Origin: Calothrix sp. NIES-2098
GTDB taxonomy: Bacteria; Cyanobacteriota; Cyanobacteriia; Cyanobacteriales; Nostocaceae
Direction of reading: 5' to 3'
Assembly (NCBI GenBank): GCA_002368175.1
Contig: AP018172.1
Coordinates: forward strand, 6,885,001 to 6,949,000
DNA: 64,000 nt
Both the position numbers and the translations under genes were made by a program. This document shows positions 1 through 7,756 of the stretch, one piece after another. Position 1 is the stretch's first letter, and each line of letters opens with the position of its first letter. A model generated the notes under the pieces. The model saw only the letters and a program-made list of their open reading frames with translations, searched no databases and had not been told where the DNA came from.

Positions 1-172
1 CTAGAGAGACATTGCGATCCACAAATCTTATTTCCCAATCGCTAGGCAGCATTGCTGCTATAGTTATTAAACCCAGTGGTGGATTAGTAGAACGTAAACC
101 TGCCAGATCTAGTGTCTCTTGATAAGACCAAAAAGAATTGGGCATTATCGGCCAGAGTAGTAAGGCTCTCAT
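1..172 (-). CDS. B12-binding domain radical SAM protein, N-terminal fragment (partial)
   Basis: The reverse strand from an ATG at 170-172 stays open for 57 codons to the window edge, so only the N-terminus is present. It begins MRALLLWPIMPNSFWSY and contains PPLGLITIAAMLP followed by FVDRNV. This is the usual start of cyanobacterial cobalamin-binding radical SAM proteins of the BchE-like/DUF4070 kind, where a Rossmann-type B12 domain precedes the CxxxCxxC iron-sulfur domain. The iron-sulfur motif lies outside the window and cannot be checked. The gene diverges from the Uma2 gene at 371. The substrate cannot be told from this fragment. Confidence 0.72.
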   Translation of the reverse strand, partial: MRALLLWPIMPNSFWSYQETLDLAGLRSTNPPLGLITIAAMLPSDWEIRFVDRNVSL

Positions 173-370
173 CAGCACATACCCCGGAGTAGAAAAGTTA
201 CTTATTCTCAGGTTACTGCTACTCGATTTGACGCGACTTTAACTTTTATCGACTTTTGTAAACTGAAAGTACATAAATTTTGGGAAATGGGCATTGGGCA
301 TTGGTGATTTCCCCTTGACCCTTAATCGACTGCGATAAAATCAATTTACCCAACTATAGCGCCTGCGATC
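173..370. promoter_or_regulatory. divergent intergenic region
   Basis: This spacer separates the leftward radical SAM gene from the rightward Uma2 gene and should hold promoters for both. Around 289-306 it has a short tandem GGGCATT repeat of the heptanucleotide type common in Nostocales spacers. I see no convincing promoter boxes. Confidence 0.35.
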
Positions 371-1075
371 GTGGTTAATACCTCTCCACAACAGCCGACT
401 CCAATCACTTCTCCTGCCTATATTCCGCCTCTTGAGAGTGGCGATCGCCTCACTCGCTCCGAATTTGAGCGCCGCTACAACGCTATGCCCAATCTCAAGA
501 AAGCTGAATTAATTGAAGGAGTCGTTTACGTGGCATCCCCCTGGCGCTTTGAAACCCACGCCGAACCTCATGGTAATTTGATGATTTGGCTCGGAAATTA
601 TAAAGTAGCTACGCCCGGTGTCAGACTAGGTGATAATCCAACTATACGACTAGATTTAGATAATGAACCCCAGCCTGATGCCATTCTATTAATCGATGCA
701 GCTTGTGGTGGCTCGTCTCATCTGAGTACTGATGGTTACGTAGAAGGTGCGCCAGAATTAGTAGCAGAAGTTGCCGCCAGCAGTGCTACCAAAGATTTAT
801 ATGAAAAAAAACGTGCTTATCGCCGCAATGGTATTCAAGAGTATATTGTTTGGCAGGTTTTTGAGCAGACTGTGAGTTGGTTCAGCTTGCAGTTAGATGA
901 ATATGTAAGCCGGATACCGAATGCATCAGGCATCATTCAAAGTCAAATTTTTCCCGGACTGTGGCTTGATGTTTCAGCTTTAGTTACCGGAAATATGCCA
1001 CAAGTATTAGCAGTGTTGCAACAAGGACTAGCTTCAGTTGAACATCAGACATTTGTTCAGCAGTTAAACCTATAG
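371..1075 (+). CDS. Uma2 family endonuclease (DUF820)
   Basis: This 234-residue protein belongs to the Uma2/DUF820 family, a restriction-endonuclease-like fold that is greatly expanded in cyanobacteria and of mostly unknown function. The family pattern is visible: a strand around EPQPDAILLI carrying the acidic residue, then PELVAEVAASSATKDLYEKK, which supplies the E and K of the PD-(D/E)XK core, then AYRRNGIQEYIVW. The start used is GTG at 371. It is the first in-frame start, and the usual family N-terminus (tyrosine- and proline-rich, then the EFERRYN helix) follows. Three Uma2 genes occur in this window (also at 6879 and 26062). They are divergent in sequence, so they are not recent tandem copies. 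Confidence 0.85.
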   Translation: MVNTSPQQPTPITSPAYIPPLESGDRLTRSEFERRYNAMPNLKKAELIEGVVYVASPWRFETHAEPHGNLMIWLGNYKVATPGVRLGDNPTIRLDLDNEPQPDAILLIDAACGGSSHLSTDGYVEGAPELVAEVAASSATKDLYEKKRAYRRNGIQEYIVWQVFEQTVSWFSLQLDEYVSRIPNASGIIQSQIFPGLWLDVSALVTGNMPQVLAVLQQGLASVEHQTFVQQLNL

Positions 1076-1273
1076 TCCAGAGTCAAAAAGTCCAAAGTCC
1101 AATTTTTGAACGCCAGTGTCACAAAGAAATAGGGGGATAAGGAAAGGATGACAATGTTCAATGCCCCATGCCCTCTTCCCCATGCCCACTTGCTCAAGAA
1201 AATGTCAAAATTAAATGTGTTTTGTAACCGCTGCTTTACATAGCGCGGATTTGAGATAAGTAACTGGAAATTT
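1076..1273. other. intergenic spacer with degenerate short repeats
   Basis: The 198-base gap between the Uma2 gene and trpS contains reiterated AGTCCAAAGTCC near 1078-1102 and CCCCATGCCC near 1164-1188, both of the short-repeat type found in Nostocales spacers. A minus-strand reading frame crosses it, but its translation resembles no family. The trpS promoter is expected here. Confidence 0.4.
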
Positions 1274-2284
1274 ATGGGCAAGCAGCGCGTTCTGTCGGGA
1301 GTTCAACCAACTGGAAATTTACATTTAGGCAACTACTTGGGAGCAATTCGTAACTGGGTAGAAGCCCAGAGTGAATACGAAAATTACCTTTTCGTCGCGG
1401 ATTTACACGCGATTACATTACCCCACGACCCCAAAGAGTTGGCATCGAATACTTATACCCTCGTTGCTCTCTATCTCGCTTGTGGTCTAGATTTAAATCA
1501 TTCCACCATCTTTGTGCAATCTCACGTCTCAGCACACAGCGAACTCACTTGGTTGCTCAACTGCATTACACCCCTCAACTGGCTGGAAGATATGATCCAG
1601 TTTAAAGAAAAGGCAGTCAAACAGGGCGAAAATGTGGGTGTAGGCTTATTGGACTACCCAGTGCTGATGTCTTCTGATATTTTGCTGTACAAGGCAGATT
1701 TTGTGCCTGTGGGTGAAGACCAAAAGCAACATTTAGAATTGACGCGGGATATTGTCAATCGCTTTAATCACTTATTTGCTAAACCAGATCGACCAGTGCT
1801 AAAGCTACCAGCACCTTTGATTCGCAAAGAAGGCGCAAGGGTGATGAGTTTGACTGATGGTACTCGCAAAATGTCTAAGTCTGACCCATCGGAATTAAGC
1901 CGGATTAATTTGTTAGATACACCAGAACAAATTGCTAATAAAATTAAGCGCTGTAAAACAGATCCGATTCGGGGTTTAACTTTCGACGATCCAGAGCGTC
2001 CAGAGTGTAATAATTTGTTAACGCTATATATGCTGCTGGCTGGTAAAACAAAACAAGAGGTAGCAGCGGAGTGTCAAGATATGGGTTGGGGACAATTCAA
2101 GCCATTATTGACCGAAACAGCGATCGCGGCCCTTAAACCGATCCAAGATAAATATCAGGCTGTCATGGATGACAAAGGCTATTTAGAGTCGGTGTTGCGT
2201 GATGGACGACAAAAAGCTCAAGCAGTTGCAAACCAAACTCTAGTAGAAGTGAAAGCTGCATTGGGTTATACCATACCTCTTTAA
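1274..2284 (+). CDS. trpS: tryptophanyl-tRNA synthetase
   Basis: TrpS charges tRNA-Trp with tryptophan in the cytoplasm, using ATP. The 336-residue length is standard for a bacterial class Ic enzyme. The N-terminus reads MGKQRVLSGVQPTGNLHLGN, which contains the HIGH-type ATP-binding motif (LHLGN). The second signature, KMSKS, is present in GTRKMSKSDPSE near residue 200. The GEDQKQHLELTRD segment of the tryptophanyl-adenylate site is intact. The ATG at 1274 places the HIGH motif at the normal distance from the N-terminus. The gene is followed by metF after about 60 bases on the same strand, so they may be co-transcribed. Confidence 0.97.
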   Translation: MGKQRVLSGVQPTGNLHLGNYLGAIRNWVEAQSEYENYLFVADLHAITLPHDPKELASNTYTLVALYLACGLDLNHSTIFVQSHVSAHSELTWLLNCITPLNWLEDMIQFKEKAVKQGENVGVGLLDYPVLMSSDILLYKADFVPVGEDQKQHLELTRDIVNRFNHLFAKPDRPVLKLPAPLIRKEGARVMSLTDGTRKMSKSDPSELSRINLLDTPEQIANKIKRCKTDPIRGLTFDDPERPECNNLLTLYMLLAGKTKQEVAAECQDMGWGQFKPLLTETAIAALKPIQDKYQAVMDDKGYLESVLRDGRQKAQAVANQTLVEVKAALGYTIPL

Positions 2285-2343
2285 GGATTTCGCTTTTAGG
2301 GGTAATTTGATTTACCCTGTAAGAAATTGAAATCTTGAATGTT

Positions 2344-3273
2344 ATGTCTGATACCCAGAGTAAGACAGTCTTGAATGCCTTTCGCCGAGCCGCGCAAGCA
2401 GGCGAATTTTTAGTTACTGCCGAAGTAGCACCTCCTAAAGGCGGAGATCCAACACATATGCTCCAAATGGCGGCGACTCTTAAGGGGAGAGTTCATGCCG
2501 TCAATATTACCGATGGTAGCCGAGCAGTATTGCGGATGTCTTCGTTAGTGGCTTCGGCAATTTTATTGCAACAGGGAATCGAACCGATTTGTCAGATTGC
2601 TTGCCGCGATCGCAACCGAATTGGTTTACAAGCTGATTTAATGGGTGCTCATGCTTTGGGTATCCGTAACATTTTAGCTTTGACAGGCGACCCCGTAAAA
2701 GCAGGCGATCATCCCAATGCTAAAGGTGTCTTTGATTTAGAAGCTGTGCGACTGCTGCAACTAATTAGAAAGATGAATCAAGGGTTTGACTGTAACGAAC
2801 AACTTCTAACAGATGGCGCACTAGATTTATTTACAGGTGCAGCAGTTGATCCGCAATGTGCGAGTTGGTCAGGCTTACAAAGTCGATTTGAACGTAAAAT
2901 CGAAGCCGGAGCGCAATTTTTTCAAAGTCAATTAATTACAGATTTTGATCGCTTAGAAAAATTCATGGATACCATCGCCTCTGGTTATAAAAAACCAATT
3001 TTGGCAGGAATTTTTCTGTTGAAATCGGCAAAAAATGCCCAATTTATTAATAAGTGTGTTCCGGGTGTAAATATTCCCCAGCACATTATTGATAGATTGG
3101 CACAAGCAAAACATCCGCTAGAGGAAGGAGTGAAAATTGCCGCCGAGCAAGTACAAATTGCGCGGCAATTGTGTCATGGTGTCCACATGATGGCGGTGAA
3201 GCGCGAAGATTTGATTCCGCAAATATTAGATTTAGCGGGAGTAACACCAGTTAATTTGGTGGGAGTTAAGTAA
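2344..3273 (+). CDS. metF: methylenetetrahydrofolate reductase (MetF-type)
   Basis: The protein belongs to the MetF TIM-barrel flavoenzymes, which reduce 5,10-methylene-THF to 5-methyl-THF for methionine synthesis. Visible family features are EVAPPKGGDP near the N-terminus, NITDGSRAVLRMSS, CQIACRDRNRIGLQ, the flavin-site segment NILALTGDPV, and FQSQLITD in the C-terminal half. The reading frame opens at TTG 2335, but I choose the ATG at 2344 (MSDTQS), three codons in, as the more likely start. About 309 residues is normal. Cyanobacterial MetF-type proteins are divergent, so the electron donor cannot be assigned. A hairpin made of two HIP1-centred arms follows the stop codon. Confidence 0.88.
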   Translation: MSDTQSKTVLNAFRRAAQAGEFLVTAEVAPPKGGDPTHMLQMAATLKGRVHAVNITDGSRAVLRMSSLVASAILLQQGIEPICQIACRDRNRIGLQADLMGAHALGIRNILALTGDPVKAGDHPNAKGVFDLEAVRLLQLIRKMNQGFDCNEQLLTDGALDLFTGAAVDPQCASWSGLQSRFERKIEAGAQFFQSQLITDFDRLEKFMDTIASGYKKPILAGIFLLKSAKNAQFINKCVPGVNIPQHIIDRLAQAKHPLEEGVKIAAEQVQIARQLCHGVHMMAVKREDLIPQILDLAGVTPVNLVGVK

Positions 3274-3279
3274 ATGGTT

Positions 3280-3331
3280 GAGGCGATCGCATTTTTTACC
3301 TAATTGCAAACAGAGGAAGTGCGATCGCCTC
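3280..3331 (+). terminator. HIP1-armed hairpin downstream of metF
   Basis: Two perfect complementary 12-base arms, GAGGCGATCGCA (3280-3291) and TGCGATCGCCTC (3320-3331), are separated by 28 bases. Each arm contains a GCGATCGC palindrome. It lies just after the metF stop and could end or protect the transcript. No T-run follows the second arm, so a classical intrinsic terminator is uncertain. Confidence 0.4.
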
Positions 3332-3341
3332 TCTTCTCATT

Positions 3342-3394
3342 GAATTGTTAAACTAAAAAACAACCCTGACCCTTGCAAAGGTAGTATTCTGACC
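3342..3394 (+). repeat. degenerate copy of the leader upstream of the Uma2 gene at 6879
   Basis: Positions 3342-3394 align without gaps to 6832-6884 with about seven differences in 53 bases. In the second copy the segment ends at the ATG of a Uma2 gene. Here the same position reads CTG and an in-frame TAG follows within a few codons. It is therefore a duplicated 5' leader that has lost its gene. Confidence 0.7.
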
Positions 3395-3415
3395 ACAAAA
3401 TAGGTTTTCAGCTTT

Positions 3416-3550
3416 ACAATTGCCATTTCGGACACTACATTTGCCATTTCGGATACTACATTTGCTGCTTCGGATACTACAATTGCGATTTCGGACACTA
3501 CAATTGCCATTTCGGATACTACAATTGCGATTTCGGACACTACAATTGCC
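3416..3550 (+). repeat. 21-bp tandem repeat, six units plus a partial seventh
   Basis: Six direct 21-bp units start at 3416 (consensus ACAATTGCCATTTCGGACACT), with a partial seventh at 3542-3550. Variants are limited to a few positions (GCC/GCG, ATT/GCT, GAC/GAT, ACAATT/ACATTT). Because 21 is a multiple of three, several frames stay open and give heptad-like translations on both strands. I see no credible start or RBS, so I treat it as non-coding. It lies directly upstream of the small gene pair at 3635. Confidence 0.9.
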
Positions 3551-3634
3551 AAAAATGTTCAAAAACCAGTCTTGAAAAACGGAGGTATACAAGGATTTAA
3601 TATTAATAAAAAAGGAAAAAGTAAACACTAAATA

Positions 3635-3811
3635 ATGGAACCGACCATAGAACAACTCAAAGCATTCTTTGATTTCTGCATTCGCACTAGCAATCTGTTA
3701 CAGAACATAGAGTTAGTTCGGTACGATAGAAGAAACAATAGAATAGCTGTTTTAGTAGGCGAAACAATTGAAGTAGAGATTCTTAGTAGTGGAGAAGTCT
3801 TAATAAGATGA
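3635..3811 (+). CDS. small DUF6888-like protein, first gene of a pair
   Basis: This 58-residue reading frame starts at ATG 3635 (MEPTIEQLKAFF) and ends in VEILSSGEVLIR. Its pattern is an N-terminal helix with NLLQNIELVRYD, then NRIAVLVGETIEVEI and a final hydrophobic strand. From memory it matches the small cyanobacterial family catalogued as DUF6888. Its stop overlaps the ATG of the next gene (ATGA), so the two are translationally coupled. That arrangement, the small sizes and the accessory location suggest a toxin-antitoxin-like or regulatory pair. This is inference and no activity is known to me. Confidence 0.68.
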   Translation: MEPTIEQLKAFFDFCIRTSNLLQNIELVRYDRRNNRIAVLVGETIEVEILSSGEVLIR

Positions 3812-3981
3812 GTGATTATCTAAATTTGTCCTATAAAGAACTAAAAGAATATGTCAAAACCCATCCACAAGATGAAGAAGCTTTCCAACACTTTTTAACA
3901 TTGATGAGAGCGAAGCCGGGAGTAGTAGTAAGCGGTGGTGAACAAATAGAGGCAGAGCTTAGAAAAAGACTAGCCTCGTAA
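3808..3981 (+). CDS. small DUF6887-like protein, second gene of the pair
   Basis: This 57-residue protein begins MSDYLNLSYKELKEYV and continues with KTHPQDEEAFQHF. The 'ELKEYV...H..DEEAF' pattern is that of the small cyanobacterial family listed as DUF6887, which commonly sits next to DUF6888. The ATG at 3808 lies inside the last codons of the upstream gene, a four-base overlap typical of coupled translation. The highly charged C-terminus ends in RKRLAS. Function is unknown. Co-occurrence of the pair in many cyanobacteria would be the main support for a joint role. Confidence 0.68.
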   Translation: MSDYLNLSYKELKEYVKTHPQDEEAFQHFLTLMRAKPGVVVSGGEQIEAELRKRLAS

Positions 3982-4091
3982 CCAAAAATCATCTAGTAAT
4001 ATCACTAATTTTCCTAGATGATTAATAGGAATGTTTTAAAACTATCATGACTTTTAACGCATACTCAACACTATAATAAATCGGTGAAAGA

Positions 4092-4128
4092 AGCGTAGAC
4101 GCGTAGCTGCTTATCCTTAGACATCGCT
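4092..4128 (+). repeat. dispersed GCGTAGACGC...AGACATCGC repeat (Nostocales type)
   Basis: The segment AGCGTAGACGC ... TTAGACATCGCT is a degenerate member of the dispersed element often seen in Nostocales spacers. A second copy lies at 6783-6819. It sits in the 208-base gap between the small gene pair and the kinase gene, which otherwise shows nothing recognisable. Confidence 0.6.
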
Positions 4129-4189
4129 TCTCCATTCGATACAACAGCTACAAAATATTTTGTCATTTAGCTTCTATAGCTTGAGTAAG

Positions 4190-5515
4190 CTATGTACCTG
4201 TATTAAAAATCCTATTTCCTAACCATCCTAAACCCAAGCCTAGACTAGAAGTGCTAGCTAAAATTAGAAAAGTATGAAATTTGCTAAAAGATTCTAGTAA
4301 GTCTTCTCCAACCACAGTCGCAGCCGCAGCCGCAGCCCAAGCCACAACTCCAGCCACAACCCCAGCCACAGCCCAAGCCACAACTCCAGCCCCAACCACA
4401 ACCACAGCCACAGCCCCAGCCGCAGCCACGGCCCAAGGCACAGCTACAGCCGCAGCCACAGCCCAAGCCACAGCCCCAGCCACAGCCACAGCCCAAATTA
4501 TGTACGGAGCGTTAGACGCGGCTAATAAGTAGCCTAGCAATAGGTAGCTTAGTAATACACTGATCAACGAGCTCCAAGGAATAATTCTAAATGATTTAGT
4601 ACTTGGTTTACTTGGAATTAGCTCTAATAGCTTGGCTTTGGAACGAACAACTTCTTTTCTATGAACTGACTCAACAGATGGTGGAGGTGTTGCTTTTGGT
4701 GCTTCTAACATTGCCAACCATGCCTGCATTGACTGAGGGCGGTCTTCTGCTTCCAGCGCCATGCCTTTGAGAATTGCCTGATTTAATTCCTTGCTAATGC
4801 TTGGACTAATTTGCTTAGGTGATTTCAGGGAAGCATTATCGAGCTTGCGAGCTAGAGAAGTTGCAGGGCATTTACCTGTCACTGCATAATAAAGTGTAGC
4901 AGCCAGACAGTAAACATCCACTGTTGGCTCCCGACTACCTCTGACCTTCTGCTCATAGGGCGCAAAGGCTTCATTACCATCCTTGTTAATAGAACTGATA
5001 GTTGAGGGAATTACCTGTTTAGCAATTCCAAAGTCAATTAAAACCGCTTTGCCATTTCTCCGCACCATGATATTTCCAGGGTGGGCATCTCTATGTACTA
5101 ACCCTGCTTGATGCACTACCATCAAAGCTTTCCCAATCTGGCAGATGTAGGATAAAATCTCTGCTTCTGGTAATGCCCCCCTACGCTTCACTGCTTCAAA
5201 CAAATTTTCTCCCTCAACAAAGTCCATTACCAAACAGTGGGTATCACCTTCTTGAAACAAATCAATTACTCCCACAATATGAGGATGGGGGTCTTTAGAT
5301 AAACGAGCAAGTATCTGCCCTTCTTGGATAAATCTCTCTATGTACTTGTCATACTCTGGATCGTGGCTGAGGTATTCATTAGGTGTTTTAATTACAACTG
5401 TCTGGTTTAGTTCAACATGCAATGCCTTATAGGTAATCCCGAATCCCCCCTGTCCCAGAACTTGCTCAATTACATATTTGCCATTTTGCAATTGTTGTCC
5501 TGCTATCCAGGGCAT
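4190..5515 (-). CDS. serine/threonine protein kinase with low-complexity hydrophobic C-terminus
   Basis: This 441-residue eukaryotic-type (Hanks) kinase begins MPWIAGQQLQNGKYVIEQ, has the glycine loop GQGGFGITY, the ATP lysine in VVIKTP, the catalytic loop HRDAHPGN and the metal-binding DFG in LIDFGIAK. The kinase domain spans roughly residues 12-265. A linker follows, then a membrane segment near SLISVLLSYLLLGYLLAA. After that comes about 70 residues made almost only of A, V, G and W, encoded by hexanucleotide-like GCCACA/GCCCCA repeats. A final helix ends the protein. The tail is probably membrane-embedded. The paralogous kinase at 5659-6705 shares the same N-terminal pattern, so the pair looks like an old tandem duplication. 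Substrates are unknown. Confidence 0.9.
   Translation of the reverse strand: MPWIAGQQLQNGKYVIEQVLGQGGFGITYKALHVELNQTVVIKTPNEYLSHDPEYDKYIERFIQEGQILARLSKDPHPHIVGVIDLFQEGDTHCLVMDFVEGENLFEAVKRRGALPEAEILSYICQIGKALMVVHQAGLVHRDAHPGNIMVRRNGKAVLIDFGIAKQVIPSTISSINKDGNEAFAPYEQKVRGSREPTVDVYCLAATLYYAVTGKCPATSLARKLDNASLKSPKQISPSISKELNQAILKGMALEAEDRPQSMQAWLAMLEAPKATPPPSVESVHRKEVVRSKAKLLELIPSKPSTKSFRIIPWSSLISVLLSYLLLGYLLAASNAPYIIWAVAVAGAVAWAVAAAVAVPWAVAAAGAVAVVVVGAGVVAWAVAGVVAGVVAWAAAAAATVVGEDLLESFSKFHTFLILASTSSLGLGLGWLGNRIFNTGT
4310..4497 (-). repeat. GCC-rich hexanucleotide-like repeat inside the kinase gene
   Basis: Reiterated CCACAGCCCCAG/CCGCAG units cover about 190 bases. They keep open reading frames on both strands, which creates spurious Ala/Thr-rich and Gly/Cys-rich frames. 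On the kinase frame they encode an A/V/G/W hydrophobic tract. The composition is far more GC-rich than the flanks, and length polymorphism would be expected. Confidence 0.85.
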
Positions 5516-5658
5516 GAAAACCTCTAAATAATTCGTAATTCGTAATTAAAACACTTTAAAAAAGCTGGAGATGGTTGTTTTATATGACTTAATACTATTT
5601 CACAAAAAATATATTTTGGGAAAATTTTGTACCATACAAAATGAAAGTCTAGCTAATT

Positions 5659-6705
5659 TTACGGTTTTTTGGTAGATATCGGACTGGGAGACAGTGACGG
5701 TGTACTGGTAGAAGATGGTTTGGAACTAGGGGAACTATGAATCAAAGGAGTCAAAGCAATCAAAGCAGCAATGCCTGAAAGTAAGGTGCCAATAGCTGCG
5801 ATCGCTGTCCAATTAATATTTTTCTCCCGATTTAAGTTGGTATGAGATGTTACAGTTTGCTCAGGCTGAGGAGTTTCCCCAATCAAGCCCAAAGAATCTA
5901 GCCATTCGCGCATTGATTGCGATCGCTGTTTGGGATCTAGCTTCATACCTGTTAAAATTGCGCGGTTGGTGCGATCGCTAATCTGAGGATTGTATTTTTT
6001 TGGTTCCACTAATGGAGCATTATCTATCTTGCGTTTGAGCGCACTAACTGGTGTTTTTCCAGTAATCAGTACATACAGAGTTGCTGCCAAAGAATAAATA
6101 TCACTATAAGCCCCAGTAGGTTTGGTATATTGAGCGTAAAGTTCAGGTGGTGTAAATCCTTCAGAAGTTTCTTTAGTTCTGTTTGTAGTTAAGATATGGT
6201 CAAAGTCGAGAGCTAAACCAAAATCGATCAGTACTGCTTCTGCTTGTCCATTTCGCACCCGCAAAAATATATTTCCTGGGTGTACATCTCGGTGAATCAA
6301 CCGATTTTCATGTACCACTATCAAAGCTTCTCCAATTTGTTGGATATAGCGTAGTGCTTCTGGTTCTGCAAGTATTGGTTGGCGACGATCAGCCAAACTT
6401 ATTCCATCTACATATTCCATTACCAGACACCAATGCTCATTTTCCTTAAAAGGTTCTGCAACCTGCACAATATGCTCATGGCGACAACGACTTAGTTTTA
6501 CCGCTTCCTGCCAAAACATTGTTTCCAGTCGTGCGCGATCCTCTTGGCTTAGGGAATTAAGCAAGCTATCGTTTAAAGTTTTAATGACTAAGCGATCGCC
6601 ATTTTTATTTTTCACCAAATAAGTGATGCCAAAGCGTCCCCTTCCCAATTCCCTTTCAATAGTGTATTTACCACCTTGCAATTGATCGCCAGCTACCCAA
6701 GCCAT
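5659..6705 (-). CDS. serine/threonine protein kinase
   Basis: This Hanks-type kinase of about 348 residues has GRGRFGITY (glycine loop), VIKTL (ATP lysine), HRDVHPGN (catalytic loop) and IDFGLAL (DFG). The kinase core is followed by a single membrane helix (AIAAIGTLLSGIAALIAL) and a short Ser/Pro-rich C-terminal tail, so the C-terminus is probably on the far side of the membrane. An upstream in-frame ATG at 6741 exists, but I choose 6705 because MAWVAGDQLQGGKYTIE matches the start of the downstream paralogue (MPWIAGQQLQNGKYVIE). It lies 143 bases upstream of that paralogue on the same strand. Targets are unknown. Confidence 0.9.
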   Translation of the reverse strand: MAWVAGDQLQGGKYTIERELGRGRFGITYLVKNKNGDRLVIKTLNDSLLNSLSQEDRARLETMFWQEAVKLSRCRHEHIVQVAEPFKENEHWCLVMEYVDGISLADRRQPILAEPEALRYIQQIGEALIVVHENRLIHRDVHPGNIFLRVRNGQAEAVLIDFGLALDFDHILTTNRTKETSEGFTPPELYAQYTKPTGAYSDIYSLAATLYVLITGKTPVSALKRKIDNAPLVEPKKYNPQISDRTNRAILTGMKLDPKQRSQSMREWLDSLGLIGETPQPEQTVTSHTNLNREKNINWTAIAAIGTLLSGIAALIALTPLIHSSPSSKPSSTSTPSLSPSPISTKKP

Positions 6706-6782
6706 CGTTGCAACTCCCAAAATACATAGATTAATTTTCACACACCAGACTCTTGAAAACTTGAGTTAGTTTCTTCAAAGGA

Positions 6783-6819
6783 GTGCGTAGACGCAAAGCG
6801 GCTTGTCGTAAGACATCGC
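6783..6819 (+). repeat. dispersed GCGTAGACGC...AGACATCGC repeat, second copy
   Basis: The segment GTGCGTAGACGC then GGCTTGTCGTAAGACATCGC is a typical copy of the Nostocales spacer repeat, also seen degenerate at 4092-4128. It has an open frame joined to the Uma2 gene, but that extension is repeat-derived and not part of the protein. Confidence 0.65.
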
Positions 6820-6878
6820 CCTTTTCCTCCCGAATTGCTAAACTAAAAAACAACCCTTATCCCTGCAAAGGTAGCCTT

Positions 6879-7580
6879 ATGACCTCTGCAACCAATTTCA
6901 CAGACGAACTCACTCCTTTCCCCGACCATACGCAGCTACCGGAATCTGACGGTACATTTGTGAAAAATTGGCAAGAGCATCCCCAAAGTATCTTACTAAC
7001 TGATTCGATTACACCTATCCTCAAACAATTACATCCTGATGGTCAATATTGTATTGGTCAAGACTTAGGTATTTATTGGCGCTTAACCGATCCTCCAGAG
7101 AAAGGCGCAGAAGCACCAGATTGGTTTTATGTAGCAAATGTACCGCCTTTGTTGGATGGACAAACACGAAGATCTTATGTACTGTGGCGAGAGTTGATTG
7201 CCCCATTAATTGTCTTAGAATTTGTCTCTGGGGATGGTAGTGAAGAACGAGACACAACTCCTTGGAAAGGAAAATTTTGGATTTATGAGCAGGTGATTCG
7301 TCCTCCTTTTTATGGCATTTATAAAGTGAATAAAGCTAGCGTCGAAGTTTATAAATTTATTGGTGGGCAATATCAGTTATTAGCAGCAAATGAGCGCGGA
7401 CATTATCCCATTACTCCATTGGGAGTTGAGTTAGGTATTTGGCAGGGACAATATCAAAATGCGGAATTACCCTGGCTGCGTTGGTGGGATGAGCAAGGTA
7501 ATTTGTTGTTGACTGGTGAAGAAAGAGCCGATCGCCTAGCTGCTCAATTGCGTGCCTTGGGTGTTGACCCAGAAGTATAA
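6879..7580 (+). CDS. Uma2 family endonuclease (DUF820)
   Basis: This Uma2/DUF820 protein of about 233 residues shows EAPDWFYVANVPP (acidic core position), LIVLEFVSGDGSEERD and FWIYEQVIRPPFYGIY, then a C-terminal tail with ERADRLAAQLRALGVDPE. The tail motif 'DRLAA-LR-LG-DP' is shared with the Uma2 protein at 26062. The frame extends to 6783, but those first 32 codons are repeat and leader DNA. The ATG at 6879 (MTSATNFTDEL) starts the conserved protein. Family function is unproven. The fold is nuclease-like. Confidence 0.86.
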   Translation: MTSATNFTDELTPFPDHTQLPESDGTFVKNWQEHPQSILLTDSITPILKQLHPDGQYCIGQDLGIYWRLTDPPEKGAEAPDWFYVANVPPLLDGQTRRSYVLWRELIAPLIVLEFVSGDGSEERDTTPWKGKFWIYEQVIRPPFYGIYKVNKASVEVYKFIGGQYQLLAANERGHYPITPLGVELGIWQGQYQNAELPWLRWWDEQGNLLLTGEERADRLAAQLRALGVDPEV

Positions 7581-7756
7581 TCTGGTTTGAGCGATCGCTG
7601 ATTGTAGCGACAGGAAGATGCGATCGCGTCAATAAACTAATAATGTAGTTAAGCTGTAAACATATAGAGCCAAATTCTGCCAAAAGCTGGGTTTTATTCT
7701 TTAAATCTAGACTTTCGGCTCTAAAGCTAATTACATTGCTACTGGATTCTCAGCAG

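Noticed and set aside
1057..1281. 74-residue minus-strand protein
   Set aside because: Crosses spacer repeats and the trpS leader; translation resembles no protein.
3416..3550. CRISPR-like array
   Set aside because: The units are directly adjacent 21-bp copies without unique spacers, so this is a tandem repeat, not a CRISPR.
3337..3655. Minus-strand heptad-repeat proteins across the 21-bp repeat
   Set aside because: The frames exist only because the unit length is a multiple of three; there is no RBS or conserved sequence outside the repeat.
4281..4532. Ala/Thr-rich plus-strand and Gly/Cys-rich minus-strand proteins
   Set aside because: Both are shadows of the GC-rich repeat within the kinase gene.
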